DNA from: Chionoecetes opilio
Taxonomy: Eukaryota > Arthropoda > Malacostraca > Decapoda > Majidae
Direction: 5' to 3'
DNA: 64,000 bases
NCBI GenBank assembly: GCA_016584305.1
Contig: JACEEZ010018171.1
Location: 157,501 to 221,500 of the forward strand
In this document: one piece after another, positions 34,730 through 47,450 of the stretch
How positions within the stretch are numbered: position 1 is the first letter of the stretch
Layout of the letters: every line of letters starts with the position of its first letter
Notes under the pieces: model-generated
What the model was told of the DNA's origin: nothing
Databases searched by the model: none
The model's input: the letters and a program-made list of their open reading frames with translations, nothing else
Position numbers and translations under genes: made by a program

Positions 34730-34848
34730 AATATCAAGATCAAGAACTAGAACTGTCGCCGACAATTGGAACTCCCGCCGACGTGAAAAATTGGAACAGT
34801 CGCCGATATCGGCGACAGTTCCTATCGGCGACAGTTCCAGGTACCTAC
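34730..34848 (-). repeat. GTCGCCGATA inverted-repeat module, copy 3
   Basis: Inverse of 18,668-18,785 with very few differences. It includes ACAGTCGCCGATATCGGCG and TCGGCGACAGTTCCAGGTAC. It is well preserved and lies in a stretch of better sequence. Confidence 0.88.
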
Positions 34849-34989
34849 TCAGGCGTCCACACACAACATTTACGGGTAACTTGCTCATTTTGTGGGCAGA
34901 TATTGTGCGTGACTTTGATTATATAATTTATTGGAAAATACGAAAAGGAAATGAAAGGAGAGGATCCGAGGCCTGTGTGTTCGCGCATT

Positions 34990-36190
<1,201 letters not shown>

Positions 36191-39100
36191 AGGCCCTCGG
36201 GCGCAAAGATGGCCCCCAAAAATTTGGGTTTGGGTCACTTTTATTTTTAAAGGGGGTATTTCTATTTTAAAACGGGGGAAAATTCAAAAAAATCAAACCC
36301 TTAAAAAACTTTTCCAGTAATCCCCAAAAATGTATTCGCAAAACCCCATTTTTCTCTGTCGGGTCGCAAATTTAAAATAAATGTAAAATGAATTTTTTTC
36401 CCCAGAGGGTGTCCCTGCTTTGCGTCGGTGTGGCCCGGGGGTTTTTGAACTGAAAGTAATTATCGTTTTGACGAAAATTTTACTACCCGTACGATGTACA
36501 TGCATGGTTAAAATTTCGTACACGAAAATACTTTAATTGACTCACGAATATAATTACATTTAAAGTCATAAAAAAATTGCCCTCCCAAAAAAAAAAAAAA
36601 AAAAATCTGTCGCTGTAAAAATTTCCGAGGAGAGAGAGAGAAAAAAGAGAGAAAAAGAAGAGAGAGGGGAAAAAAAAAACGAGAAAAGAGAGAGAGGGGA
36701 GAGAGAGGGGGGAGGAGAGAGAGAGAGGGGGTTTTTGAGTTTAAATTTTTTGGGTCCTTTCCCAAAAATGGACTTGGACCGTTGCTTCCCCGCTTTAAAA
36801 ACGCAGTTTTTGAGAGGGTTTTAGCAAGATTAAAGGCTAAATTAAACACTGGGGGGTTTTTTCGTTTTTTTATCTGACAAAGAAGCCCGGTCCCCTTGGG
36901 GGCTAGTGGGGGAGTTTTCCGTTCAAAACCCAAATTTCGTTTCGGGAGCAAATCTTCTTCTTCTTCTTCTTGTACCTTTTCTCCCTTTTAGTATCGCTTT
37001 TTTTAGGTCTCTGTCAAGCTTTTTCCCCGAGCGGGGTTTGTTTTTTTTCCCGGGGGCCAGTGGGGTTTTGGGCGCAGGGTCGGGGGGTTCAGGGTCGCGC
37101 TAGGGGTTTATAGGGGGCTAGGGTAGTGGCTGGCTTGTGTGTATTTGGCGCGGGGATAAAAAGTTTTCGCGCACTTTACCTTTAAAAAGTAGTATTGATT
37201 TTTTTCCCCTTTTTTTTTCCTTGTTTACTTACTAAATCAAACCCCCAACTTTAACCCCAATAATCTGATTTAAACTAAAAAACCTTTTTAGGGCCCTACA
37301 AAAATAAAAATTTTTTCGGTATTATATGTATCCCCAAATTGGGGCAGGGGAAATTTGGATTAAAATTTAAAGGGTAAAAAGTTTTGAAAGGGATGTTTGT
37401 AATTTAAAATTTGTTATTTTTTTTTTTTAACCCCCAAATACCAAAATTATCCAATAATTGGGGTGATTGGGGAGGGGGGTGGTGCGGGCCTTCTGCGTTT
37501 TTTTTAAATTTGGGCGGGGAAATTTTTCCTCGTAAGTGGTAATAAAGACCGACGTCGGTGGTGATTTTTTTTTAAAACTTATTTCGATCATGACACCAGC
37601 CCCAGAAACCCCGAAACCCCTTTCTTTGTCAGATAAAAAAAGACGAAAAAACCCAGTGTTAATCGCCTTAACCTTTTTCCAAGACAAAGGTAAGAAAATT
37701 TACTTCTAACGGAACCATACAATTGGTTCTCTTCCAGCCGAGCAGTGTGTTTAAAGGGAAAAAAGGGAGATTGTTTACTTTTTCCCCCCTAACATATATG
37801 GGCAGTCGATGAAAACTCACACCCCCTATCATTTTTAAGCGCCCGCTGACCAGGGGAAAAAAAGAATGGAGGAGGGGAAAAAAATTTCCCCTTTTTTTTT
37901 TTGAGGATGATAGCTATGTAGAGTTTTCGAGTTCAGCTTCTTTTGGGGGTCATTATATGTTTACTAAAATAAAATATTTTTTTTATTTAATTCTATTTTT
38001 TTTCTGGAAAAAAAAAAATTACCATGGGAAAATTTTTTTCTGTTTTTATTTTTATTATATTTTTGGTTTTTTGAAAAAATTTTTTTTATGTGGAATGCTG
38101 AATTCAATTAAAGTTTTAAAAGTTTATCTACTGCTATATTTTTTAGCTACATAAAAGGTTTTTCGATAAATTAAACCCCAAAAAACGATAATTTTGGGGG
38201 GCTCGGGACGATAATGTAGGCTACAAAAGTTTTACAACCCCGAATTCTAGTCTGCCCGGGAAAGACGCACCCGTTTTGCTCCCTTCCCCCCCCCCGTGCT
38301 TTTCCCCCCAGTACAGTACGAACCCCGCTAGGTGGATTTTTCCTCTGCCCTTGGGTTTTACCCTCTCGTGGGGGATATCTAAAATGTGGGAATTGGGGTG
38401 GGTTACAGGATCGGAAATTTTTTGTGGGGGGGGGGGGCTTTTTCCCGCCCCCTCTCTGCCCGGCTTTGTACTTTTTAAATTTAAATTTTATAAAAACCTC
38501 CCTAAGTAAACCAAAAAAGGAAATCAAGTGTTTCCCTTTGCCTGTGGAGAGGGGATAAAACCGTTGGGTTGGGGTGTATTATAGCTTTGGTTCTCCCCTT
38601 GCATACCCAAAGCCCGCGTCACCCTGAGCAAAATTTTCCGTCAATTTAGGCTGCAATTATTCACCCAAAAGGAACACCTTGCCCTGTTTTGGGCCCCGGA
38701 CTTTTAGAGGTACAATAATTTGAATGGCAATTTTGGGGTTCTCAAGATGTATCGAAGAAGCTTTGGAAAAAAAGGGGGAAAAAGGGAGAAATGGTTCACA
38801 AAAAAGGGTGGGGAAAGATTGAAAAAAGGATTCCTTTTGTATTGGAAAATGCGTCAAAACATAAAAAAATTCAAAATAACCCCCCCAAAATGTCAAAATA
38901 AATTTTGGGATCCCCTAAATATTTTAGTTATTTTAATTTGACCCGTCAAAAAAGGAAAATGTATACCAGCCATAACCCTTTAATTTTTTTCCCGGTTTTT
39001 TTAATTTTCCTTTAAATCGCTTAAAAAACCCCTACAAGAGGGTACAGGGGTTCACAATTTGTCCCCTTTTAATCGGTTCTTTTTCCACTTTGTACTATGT

Positions 39101-40254
39101 ATTTCAGCTTCTGTATATTGAATTTGACGTGCATTAAAAATTAATGTCAAAAAAATATGCATTGGTGGGGGGGGTATTTTCCCGCATATGTCCCTTTCCG
39201 AAAGCCGACATGTTGGTCATCATAATATATAATTAAACCCCGCAATTATATCCGAGTTTGGGGCCCCCGCTTTCGTTGCCGGCTGTAATATTTTCCCGAA
39301 AAATTGTTTCCCTGGGGTTTACCGCAAATTTACCCTCCGTGTGCTCTTACGTCAAGCAACGGTTTGTTTCGTCTTGTCAGCTTCACCGTGTCACCAGGGG
39401 TTTCGTTTACTAGGGTTCCCCGCGCAATTCTGTTTTTTTTTACTTCCCCCAGTGAACGATTGACCACACATTTTTCTACCCCAAAATGGCAAACTGTAGA
39501 AAAGTATCGCTGTGGCTATTCTTATTTCTTTGCAGAAAAACTTGTTGTTTACCCCGGATTTTTATGCAGCAGAGGTTTATAAGCAGCAGGACATGAAAAA
39601 ATTAAAAAGCAAAAAGAAAGGGGAGAGAAGAGGAAAGGCTTTTTTTTCCTTTGTTTCCCTCCTCACTGTGGCGCGAGCTGGCAAAAAAGCGGGAAAAACC
39701 CAAATCCGGAGTCGGTGGGGCGGGAGAGAAAAAAAGAAAACGCTGAACTTTTTTTTTTGTACGGCGTACAGTAGATTCTGGGACGTACAGAATGCCTTTT
39801 GTGAACGCACCCCCGGGTTGTGTGGTGGGGGCCCAGGGCCCAACATTATAAAACCCTTATGACCATCACCATCATTGCCCTAACCTCGTTATTTTTGAAT
39901 TTTCATTTACGGTTTCCGTTCTCACAACATTTATTTTTCCTTTTCGAAACAAACATTCATATTTCCACTTGATGTTGCAGGTCCCAGTTCGGTCCTGGCA
40001 AGAAACACGGTCTTAGCGTTGATATAAAAATATTCTTTCGTCAACACGCAATGAACAGGCTTTTTGGGCAGCTTCCAAAGGCCTGTGTAGCCCGCCTGTC
40101 ATCCTCCCGACGGGCGCCTTCCAGCCGACTACATCTTTCCCAAGCCTCCAAGTGGGTGTTCATACTAACTGCTTGCATAACTGATATTAACCTTCTTTGT
40201 CTGTTACTAGTTTTGTTGTTGTTGTTATAATTATTATTTAAATTTTTCAAATAC

Positions 40255-40265
40255 TATTTGCATTG

Positions 40266-40311
<46 letters not shown>

Positions 40312-40935
40312 GAATAATATCTTTATCATCACATCATCATTACTGTTTTCATTATTAATATTATCTCCATAATTTTTATTAAATAATTATTATTGTTATT
40401 ATTTGTGTTTTCGTCAGCATTATTATCTTCATTATTATTAATATCAATATTGGTTATCATCATTATAATTATAATAATAATACTTATTATTATTACAATC
40501 ATTATTATTATAATTATGATTATTATTATCAGTATTATTACTTTTATCATGATAATTCGTTTTATTATCATTTTCATTGTTATTTTTATTATTAACATCA
40601 TAATTATTAATGTTAGTATTTCTATTAAATATTATTATTATTATTTATATAATCATTATCATTATTGTTATTGCAATAATCAATATTATTATCATTATTA
40701 TTATCATCATAATCATCATCATAATAATTGATATTTTAATTATAATTATTATTGTAATAATTACTATCATTATTAGTATTGTCATTATTATTATCGTAAT
40801 CACTATTTGTTATTATAATTATCCTTAGTTTCAGTACTAGTAGCATTGTTATTATTATTATTGATATTATTTTTTTCATCATTGTCATTGTTATAATTTA
40901 TGTTAATATTATCATTACGATTATTATTAGTTATA
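40255..40935 (+). repeat. (ATT)n/(ATC)n trinucleotide-rich tract
   Basis: About 680 bp of degenerate ATT, ATC and AAT triplets. The Ile-rich open frames on both strands are artefacts. Confidence 0.95.
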
Positions 40936-40964
40936 TTATCATTATCATCATGATAATTGCATCA

Positions 40965-41045
40965 CAGTTCCAGGTCGGGTTCGAACCCCTGGTCAGGGCG
41001 TCGTAGCCACCTCTTCATACGCAGGTGTAAAAGTGCCACCCAACC
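40965..41045. repeat. tRNA B-box-like SINE fragment
   Basis: GGTCGGGTTCGAACCCCTGG matches a tRNA T-arm/B box and can fold on itself. No full cloverleaf is seen, so this is a tRNA-derived repeat fragment. Confidence 0.45.
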
Positions 41046-41090
41046 TCGATGCCTCGATCCCAACTCGATGGGAGCAGCAATGATTCTTAC

Positions 41091-41240
41091 TAATCTATCG
41101 CAGCCAAGGCTGACATAAAATTTATTCAATTAGACAAAATGTATAACAGTACCAGGTATGATTCGAACCCCTTGCACTGTTATACAATTTGTCTTAATTG
41201 ATTAAATTTGCTGTCAGTCTTGGCAGCGATAGATTAACTC
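41091..41240. repeat. 60-bp-arm hairpin with tRNA-like loop
   Basis: The left arm TAATCTATCGCAGCCAAGGC continues with ACATAAAATTTATTCAATTA and ATGTATAACAGT. The right arm is its near-perfect inverse, ending GGCAGCGATAGATTA. The loop contains GATTCGAACCCC, a B-box-like core. Confidence 0.85.
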
Positions 41241-41444
41241 GTCATTACTTTCCCCCTAAGAGTTGAGGTAGGATGGATACGTTCGTCTCAACGTTTATAC
41301 TTTTTTTTCTCCAAGCAGCATTTATAAATATATAGCCTATTTAAAATTTGAATCTTAAAGCGCGCGCGAAAAGGACGCCGTGAGAGCCGTGACGTCATAA
41401 TTCAGGAACTTGTGCAGACGATCAAGGCTTGTATTTATGTCAGG

Positions 41445-42037
41445 GCCGAGGTTGTTATCAATTAATATTACCAAACTGAAGAAATATGGGGGAAGAAATA
41501 TCAAGGAGTATGATTACCCATACTATATTTACACAATAACAAGAATAAAAATCTGGCTAGCCGCCAATTAACAGCAACCAATCAACAAACTGCAAAATAT
41601 CAGAGGAGGGGTAATGTCACCCTAAGAACTCCCTGGAACGCTGCCTGGAGAGGAGGTGAATTGCAACAGTAATCTTCAGCACAGTATATTCCACTTCTGA
41701 CGGCGGGGAGCGTTAAATGGTGTCCGGGACAGTGAAGGGCCGTCAGGAGGAGAGCCCAAATCTCCAGCGAGTGCCTTCAGAGGTTGAGAACAGCAGCAAG
41801 TACTGAAGGTGTAGTCGAGGTGAGAGTGGCTAGCTGTCTGCTTAACCATGGTTGGCGAGGCTCCGTCATCACAATGGATAGAGTACCCCCTTACCCCGGG
41901 AGACGGGGCTTGAAGTGTTGACGTGGAATGTAGGGTAACAGTACTTGAAGCCCCGAAGCACTCCGCTTGGTGAAAGTGCAAGTGGTAATCACCGTTACCG
42001 TGACAAGGGAGGTGTAGTTCAGGTGTAGTTCTTCACA
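41445..42037 (-). repeat. 3' LTR of the gypsy-like element
   Basis: Starts TGTGAAGAACTACACCTG on the minus strand, right after the purine tract, and ends near AACAACCTCGGC. It aligns along its length with 52,637-53,238 and 58,165-58,770, with landmarks CACCGTTACCGTGAC, CGGGGAGCGTT and GGCTAGCCGCCAATTA. Confidence 0.75.
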
Positions 42038-42149
42038 CATGCCCCCACTAAAGCATCTGCCCCACAGCCGATGACGAAGAACTGCAGCTGACCCTGAGAA
42101 ATAAACAAAATATGTGTAAAAGGGTGTAGTGCAGGAAAGTAACAGATAA

Positions 42150-42216
42150 CTATGGCAGGCTGAGTAGGTCGGCTCCAATATTAGAGGCTTGTGGTCAACT
42201 TCAAAGAAAAAATTCC
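42150..42216 (-). pseudogene. Residual gypsy RT/RNase H segment
   Basis: A short trace FFFEVDHKPLILEPTYSA matches the VDHKPL signature at the RT-RNase H junction of gypsy-type pol. It abuts the TTAA insertion at 42,217 and fades into unrelated sequence before the purine tract, so nearly all of pol is gone. Confidence 0.6.
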
Positions 42217-42694
42217 TTAAAGTAATCGTCCAGACCATTTCATCATTCCTGATTTAATGCAATCAAATCATAGCTATTAACGAGTATATCAACAACACGT
42301 CGTCACTTTTTGTATCCAGTCAGCCGTTTTTAAATAATCCGCAATCAAAATCTGAAAATTTCCCCCGAGTTTTCAAAACGCTCTCAAGGTTTGCAGACGC
42401 TCAGGCTCAGGCTCGATGACGTAGCATCAGGGAGGCTCATCTTCCCGCGCTGATCAGAGAGGCACGTAAACACAGAGATAAATATAGTACTTGAAGATAT
42501 TTGGGTGTTTCTGATAGACTTTTTTTGCTATATGCCACATGCATGCATCCTTTATGGGTGTTAGGCTAAGCGCACATTGAGACGCAGGGCAGCGCAGAGC
42601 AGGGCAGACACAGGGCAGGGCAGGGCAGGAGAACACAGGGCAGCACAGGTGTGGTGCGCACATTGAGAAGCAGTCTGTCGTCCTGTGCGGTACT

Positions 42695-42945
42695 GTGGTC
42701 ATGGCTGTCGCAAAAGAAAACTTAGAAAACCTTATTTTATCAGAGTCCGACTCAGATAATGAGATGGAGAAAGTTATGCTATTGTATGACATTTGTAAAA
42801 GAAAGAGATCATTGTGGAGGAGTGCATATATGGAAAAGAGGAATACACACGGAGAATTTGTTTTAACTTCAGAGCTGTCTGATACATGAACTATTTTCGT
42901 TTAAGCAGAAAATCAGTTTTGAAGATGTGCACAGTATGGTATTGA
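42695..42945 (+). pseudogene. Harbinger transposase (HARBI1-like) N-terminal fragment
   Basis: The frame from 42,695 gives ILLYD-like MLLYDICKRKRSLWRSAY followed by NTHGEFVLTSELSDT and a stop. One frame over, the sequence continues MNYFRLSRKSVLKMC. The R-x(4)-GEF-x-L-x-x-EL block followed by YFR-S is the conserved opening of HARBI1-like nucleases. The DDE catalytic domain is absent. It pairs with the MADF trace on the opposite strand. Confidence 0.65.
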
Positions 42946-43154
42946 ATGATTGTGTGGCCTAAGCAACACGAGTTTCTGCAAATATTGATACAGGTGGAAG
43001 AACATGTCAAAAGGCTACTTGGCATCGTGCCTGAGTTGGGATTGATTGATTGATTTAATGCTATAAGGGGAAAATGTGCCAGACAAGTTGGGAGGGAGGT
43101 GAAGACTAGGCTGCGAGGGCCGAGGCTGCCCGCCGATCAGCTGAGTCACGTGTT

Positions 43155-43239
43155 AAGCCGGCCACACACACACCGGCCGCCTCTAGCCACACCCCTTTTC
43201 GTCGGCCGGACAGGCCGCGCCGGTGTGTGTGGCCGGCTT
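43155..43239. mobile_element. 85-bp hairpin MITE
   Basis: The arms AAGCCGGCCACACACACACC and the inverse GGTGTGTGTGGCCGGCTT enclose about 40 bp with a second GC palindrome trace. It lies inside the Harbinger element. The target duplication is unclear because of the flanking T run. Confidence 0.7.
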
Positions 43240-43658
43240 TTTACATCCTACCCATCCCCGACACGATGCCAAGTAGTCTTTTACAGTATTGTTTATTACA
43301 ACCCTGCTGTTCTCATGTACTTCTTATATAGTAAATAACATGTCCATTAGTAGGCTACCAATTGTGTTGTTGTTATAAGATAATGTAATGTCCCATTACT
43401 AATAAACATTATGATTATATCATTCAAATTTTCACCGAGAGGCAAACGCGAGTACACACTGCACCCATCCATACGTAAACCTGCCACTATGTAATTACTG
43501 GCCGCGCTAATTTTTCAAATTTATCTCACGTCTAAAAGAAGCCTCAAAAAGCATATGGGTATAGAATATTTTCTGCTTAGAATTACATGTTCTTTCACCT
43601 GTATCAATATTTGCAGAAACTCGTGTTTACACCCTGTAGAAGTTCATGATAACACTTT

Positions 43659-43820
43659 TCATACGGCAATATACTCACCATCTTTAAATTGTAGAGTGCG
43701 TGCAATATCACTCCATATCTCGTCTTTGTAAGCTCCTTTCATGTATTCAGGATGACTAGTGTCCTATAGCACACTTTGATGGCGGACAGCCTCAATAAGT
43801 TCCTCAGTGGATGATGACAT
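43659..43820 (-). pseudogene. MADF/Myb-SANT-like domain fragment of the Harbinger element
   Basis: The start at 43,820 gives MSSSTEELIEAVRHQSVL, an in-frame TAG where a Tyr would be expected, then DTSHPEYMKGAYKDEIWSDI and ARTLQFKDGEY. The LIxxVxxHxxLYD...W..IA pattern is that of MADF domains, DNA-binding relatives of Myb/SANT carried by many Harbinger elements. A GTGAGTAT string after the helix could be an intron donor. Single-stop decay is visible. Confidence 0.65.
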
Positions 43821-44341
43821 CGTGAGAACTAGTGGCAGGATGAGTGGCTGTGCCACACGTGTGCAGAAAACTGCGTTCCAACGACTGCGTGGCGCAGGCC
43901 GACACAGGTCTGCTCCTGTGCTGTGCTGCCCTGCGTGCCAACGTGCCCCGCTTACATTTAAAACAGTGAGATGTAGTTTTCTACCCTGCTCTGTGCTGTG
44001 TCGCCTGTATCGCCTGCGTCTCAATGTGCGCTCGGCTTTAATAAAGGGACGCCAGGACTGGCCGCAGCGGTGGACCACCACGACTGTGAGGCTTTGCCTC
44101 TTAACAAGACCAAGTAAACCAGTTGTGGAGTGGGCGTGCCTGTGGTGAGAGACCCTGTGGTGGTGTGGCTGTCACACTTTCTGCCTTCCCGCCCGCATAT
44201 TTTCCAACTCTATGCTTTAGTTAATGCTAGTATGTGGTTTCCGAGTAATGACGTTTGACTGTAGCTCCAAAACTAACCATAAGATTTTCTCGAAAGTACC
44301 TTCATTGTGATTCCCACACACATATGGTTTAACCTTAGTTA

Positions 44342-44579
44342 TCAATCCATGTTTTGGAGAAGTGCCAGGTCCTCCTGCTGAACCTCAGGCTCTGCTAACA
44401 CCTGTTCATCCACCTCGTACTCGGGCTCAAACATAGGATTCCATGACAATCTGAGGTTCGTTTTCCTCATAGTATACGCGACCAGCGTCATTTCTTTCGG
44501 TGTCAGATTGAGCATCGTTCTCTAGATCTGTCACAGCGACAGATTCACTGTCTGACACCGAAGTACAATCGCTCATCAT
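44342..44579 (-). pseudogene. Acidic N-terminal fragment of the TTAA element
   Basis: An open frame of 50 codons from ATG at 44,579 reads MMSDCTSVSDSESVAVTDLE and stays Ser/Asp/Glu-rich. After a frameshift near 44,435 it continues PMFEPEYEVDEQVLAEPEV and stops at 44,342. The F-E-P-E-Y block after an acidic head is what I recall from repetitive elements of this kind, but it carries no catalytic motif. I assign it to the TTAA element by position only. Confidence 0.45.
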
Positions 44580-45845
44580 AACATTTGCCGACAGGTGTCA
44601 GACAGAGTGTCTGCGGGCGTCCCTGTTCTGACGTCATCAATAACAGTCGTAGCCCTGTTGGAGGGAAGATTTTTTTTTTCGCGCGCTTTTTACAAAAGTC
44701 GTGTTTTTACGGAAATAAGGCCTGGAAATCAATTATTTTTGGTGGATTAGGTGTTTTGAATGTACATTCAACATAATTCGGCAAAAAAAATTTGGGTCTG
44801 GACGATTACTTTAACTCTCAGGTAGAATTCAAACCTATGGACGTTGAAGATGATGGCTAGGCATCCCCTTCGCAGTGTAGAGTAACGTCTTTCCCGATGT
44901 AGTTGTTTCCGGCTGGCGGAAGAGATGGGATTTGCACGGCCATCATGGTACTGGAAGAATACAGCTCCCAATCCATGATTTGAAGCGTTGTTGCGTAAGA
45001 TGAAAGTCTGGCTGGGGTCAGACGTTCATCGGTGCGTCCTAAATAATCGGCAACTTTAACTTCGGGACAGAGTGATGGGTCAATGTCTGGCAGGGCGTCC
45101 CCAGAAACTACGACACCAGAGCACCCAGTGTCCCTAATGATGGTGGAAGACCAAGAACCATTGATGGCCCCCGAAACTGAATAGTGGGGGACTTTACGCT
45201 CCTCCAGACAAAATCCAACCTTATAAAGGGCGGCGACAGTAGTTCCGTCCTTGAAGGCTCGAGGATTATGGGGGCAGTGTGGTCTTAAGTGTCCAGCCTC
45301 TGCACAATGGTGACAAGTCACATGCGAGGGAGTTTGATGCCCCGAAGATGGGATCCTCCGCGGATTAGGAAGTCTAGGGGGAGATCTCCCCGCGTTGTTG
45401 TAGGTGACCTTAGGATAGGCGTTGTTGGCGGACGCCCAGTCGTCCGCTAGTTGTATTTCATCCTTCAGCAGGGCCGGTCTCCTTTCCTTGATGAAGAGGC
45501 GAAGATCAGATGTTAGAAAAGAAAAAAATTGATCAAGGATTATAAATTGCCTCATATCCTTATAGGTCTCAGGCACACAGGAGGACTCAACCCAGGAATC
45601 AAACATCCGTGACAACGGGGTGACAAATTGATGGTAGTTCTGCAATACTTGAATCTTGGCTGACCTGAAATCTACACCGTAGCCATCTGGAGTCTTACTG
45701 AAACCAGTAAAGAGTGCCTGTTTCAGTAGCTCGTAGTCCTTGGTGGTGGATGATGGATGGGACGTGTAGAGATCAGCAGCCTTTCCCGTAAGGAGGCAAC
45801 CCAGACGAACGGCGAAGGTATCCCTTGTGAGTACCAGCATCCTCG

Positions 45846-46340
45846 GCCACTCGCTCGAACCTTGTTAACCCGGGAACTGCGGGAGCAAAGATTTGTTAGT
45901 GCCACCAGTGCGGGGATGTGAGTACCAGCATCCGGCCACTCGCTCGAACCTTGTTACCCCGGGAACTGCGGGAGCAAAGATTTGTTAGTGCCACCAGTGC
46001 GGGGATGTGAGTACCAGCATCCCGGCCACTCGCTCGAACCTTGTTAAGTAGGTGGCGATATCCTCGAACCTTGTTAACCCGGGAACTGCGGGAGCAAAGA
46101 TTTGTTAGTGCCACCAGTGCGGGGATGTGAGTACCAGCATCCCGGCCACTCGCTCGAACCTTGTTAAGTAGGTGGCGATATCCTCGAACCTTGTTAACCC
46201 GGGGACTGCGGGGGCAAAGATTTGTTAGTGCCACCAGTGCGGGGATGTGAGTACCAGCATCCCGGCCACTCGCTCGAACCTTGTTAACCCGGGAACTGCG
46301 GGAGCAAAGATTTGTTAGTGCCACCAGTGCGGGGATGTGA
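45846..46340 (-). repeat. 90/120-bp tandem repeat inside gag
   Basis: The landmark GTGAGTACCAGCATC recurs at 45,918, 46,007, 46,127, 46,247 and (decayed) 46,337, giving steps of about 90 and 120 bp. The longer unit has an extra 30 bp containing GTAGGTGGCGATATCCTCG. The unit includes the gag segment LTRFERVA plus foreign sequence. Confidence 0.9.
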
Positions 46341-46529
46341 GTGCAACAGTGACCATTACAGAATTAGATGAAAATCACATCAACGTCAAACTAGTAAAAA
46401 TCCGCATCCGGCAATATATCTATTTTTAACCCAAACGTATGGGGTTGTGGTGTAGTTGTGGTCGGGAGTTGAAATATCTGGCGCGAATGGCACCAAACTG
46501 CTGGCGAGAGACTGCTGAGGTGGGAGCAG

Positions 46530-46750
46530 GGTGCCACTCCTTGGGATTTTTCCCAAGATTTTGAAGGGATTATTCAAGTATTTCTCCAGTAGTTTATCTC
46601 AAGGTAAGCATAGGTACCGTTGTACCGTACCTTGAGATAAACTACTGGAGAAATACTTGAATAATCCCTCCAAATGTCCCAAGATAGACAAAAAATATCA
46701 CAACGCCAGGACCTAAATCCCAAGATCTTTGGAAAAAACCCAAGGAGTTG
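46530..46750. repeat. Foldback with perfect 41-bp inner arms
   Basis: GGGATTATTCAAGTATTTCT and the following AAACTACTGGAG-type sequence (46,566-46,606) pair exactly with 46,628-46,668. The outer arms ACTCCTTGGGATTTTTCCC and the inverse near 46,745 also pair, separated by an insertion of about 55 bp on the right side. Non-coding. Confidence 0.88.
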
Positions 46751-46924
46751 GATATCTCTGCGTACAGCGTAGTTAGGCAGATAGTGGTGTGTGTTATCGA
46801 GGGCTGACATCAAGGCGTATATGTGGCACAGTTTGTAGACTTCTACGAATGTTGGCGCGGTTTTTGTATGCAATTGAAAATTGCGCTTCCGGAAGGCTTG
46901 CCGCAGTCACTCAGCTGAGCCTTC

Positions 46925-47450
46925 CGGAAGGCTTCTCGCAGCCCACGGGTTAAGTAGGTGGCGATATCCTCGTTCTCCCTGTAAGATGGCTTCTCGCAGC
47001 CAATGGGTTAAGTAGGTGGCGATATCCTCGTTCTGCCTGTAAGATGGCTTCTCGCAGCCCACGGGTTAAGTAGGTGGCGATATCCTCGTTCTCCCTGTAA
47101 GATGGCTTCTCGCAGCCCACGGGTTAAGTAGGTGGCGATATCCTCGTTCTGCCTGTAAGATGGCTTCTCGCAGCCCAAGGGTTAATATGTGGCGATATCC
47201 TCGTTCTGCTGTAAGATGGGTTCTCGCAGCCACGGGTTAAGTGTGGCGATTGTCGTTCTCCTGTAATATGCTTCTGCAGCACGTTAAGTAGGTGGCGATA
47301 TCCCGTTCTGCCTGTAAGAGGCTTCTCGCAGCCCACGGGTTAAGTAGGTGGCGATATCCTCGTTCTCCCTGTAAGATGGCTTCTCGCAGCCCACGGGTTA
47401 AGTAGGTGGCGATATCCTCGTTCTGCCTGTAAGATGGTAAACTTGGCCTG
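46925..47450 (-). repeat. 58-bp tandem repeat inside gag
   Basis: About nine copies of a 58-bp unit with GCTTCTCGCAGCCCACGGGT and GTGGCGATATCCTCGTTCT. On the minus strand it derives from the gag codons for SYRQNEDIATYLTR. Since 58 is not a multiple of three, the expansion destroys the gag frame. Copies at 47,210-47,310 are more decayed. Confidence 0.92.

Larger units (their letters stand above)
42564..44037. mobile_element. PIF/Harbinger-like element, 1.47 kb, internally deleted
   Basis: Inverted tips GGCTAAGCGCACATTGAGAC and AGCCGAGCGCACATTGAGAC are flanked by TTA on both sides (42,561-42,563 and 44,038-44,040). The TTA duplication, the transposase N-terminal trace on plus and the MADF/Myb-like trace on minus all fit PIF/Harbinger, which normally encodes a DDE nuclease and a DNA-binding partner. 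CAGGGCAGGGCAG-type subterminal repeats lie inside the left tip. The catalytic region is deleted. Confidence 0.85.
42221..44810. mobile_element. TTAA-flanked DNA transposon (Kolobok/piggyBac-type), host of a Harbinger
   Basis: Perfect 16-bp inverted tips AGTAATCGTCCAGACC (42,221 and ending 44,810) are flanked by TTAA on both sides (42,217-42,220 and 44,811-44,814). TTAA target duplication is shared by piggyBac and Kolobok. I lean towards Kolobok from the acidic N-terminal fragment at 44,342-44,579, but no catalytic domain survives. The element's own sequence is about 1.1 kb; the rest is an inserted Harbinger element (42,564-44,037). The homologous end at 17,722-17,855 confirms the tip as a family terminus. 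Confidence 0.85.

Noticed and set aside
36508..37687. Several 80-150-residue frames at 36.5-37.7 kb
   Set aside because: They lie in sequence with inflated homopolymers and show no conserved motif, so frame and residues cannot be trusted.
40329..40828. Ile-rich 'membrane protein' frames on both strands
   Set aside because: They translate the ATT/ATC triplet tract.
40975..41000. Functional tRNA gene
   Set aside because: Only a B-box/T-arm-like string is present; no acceptor, D or anticodon arms could be placed. The same applies at 21,405, 62,995 and 63,510.
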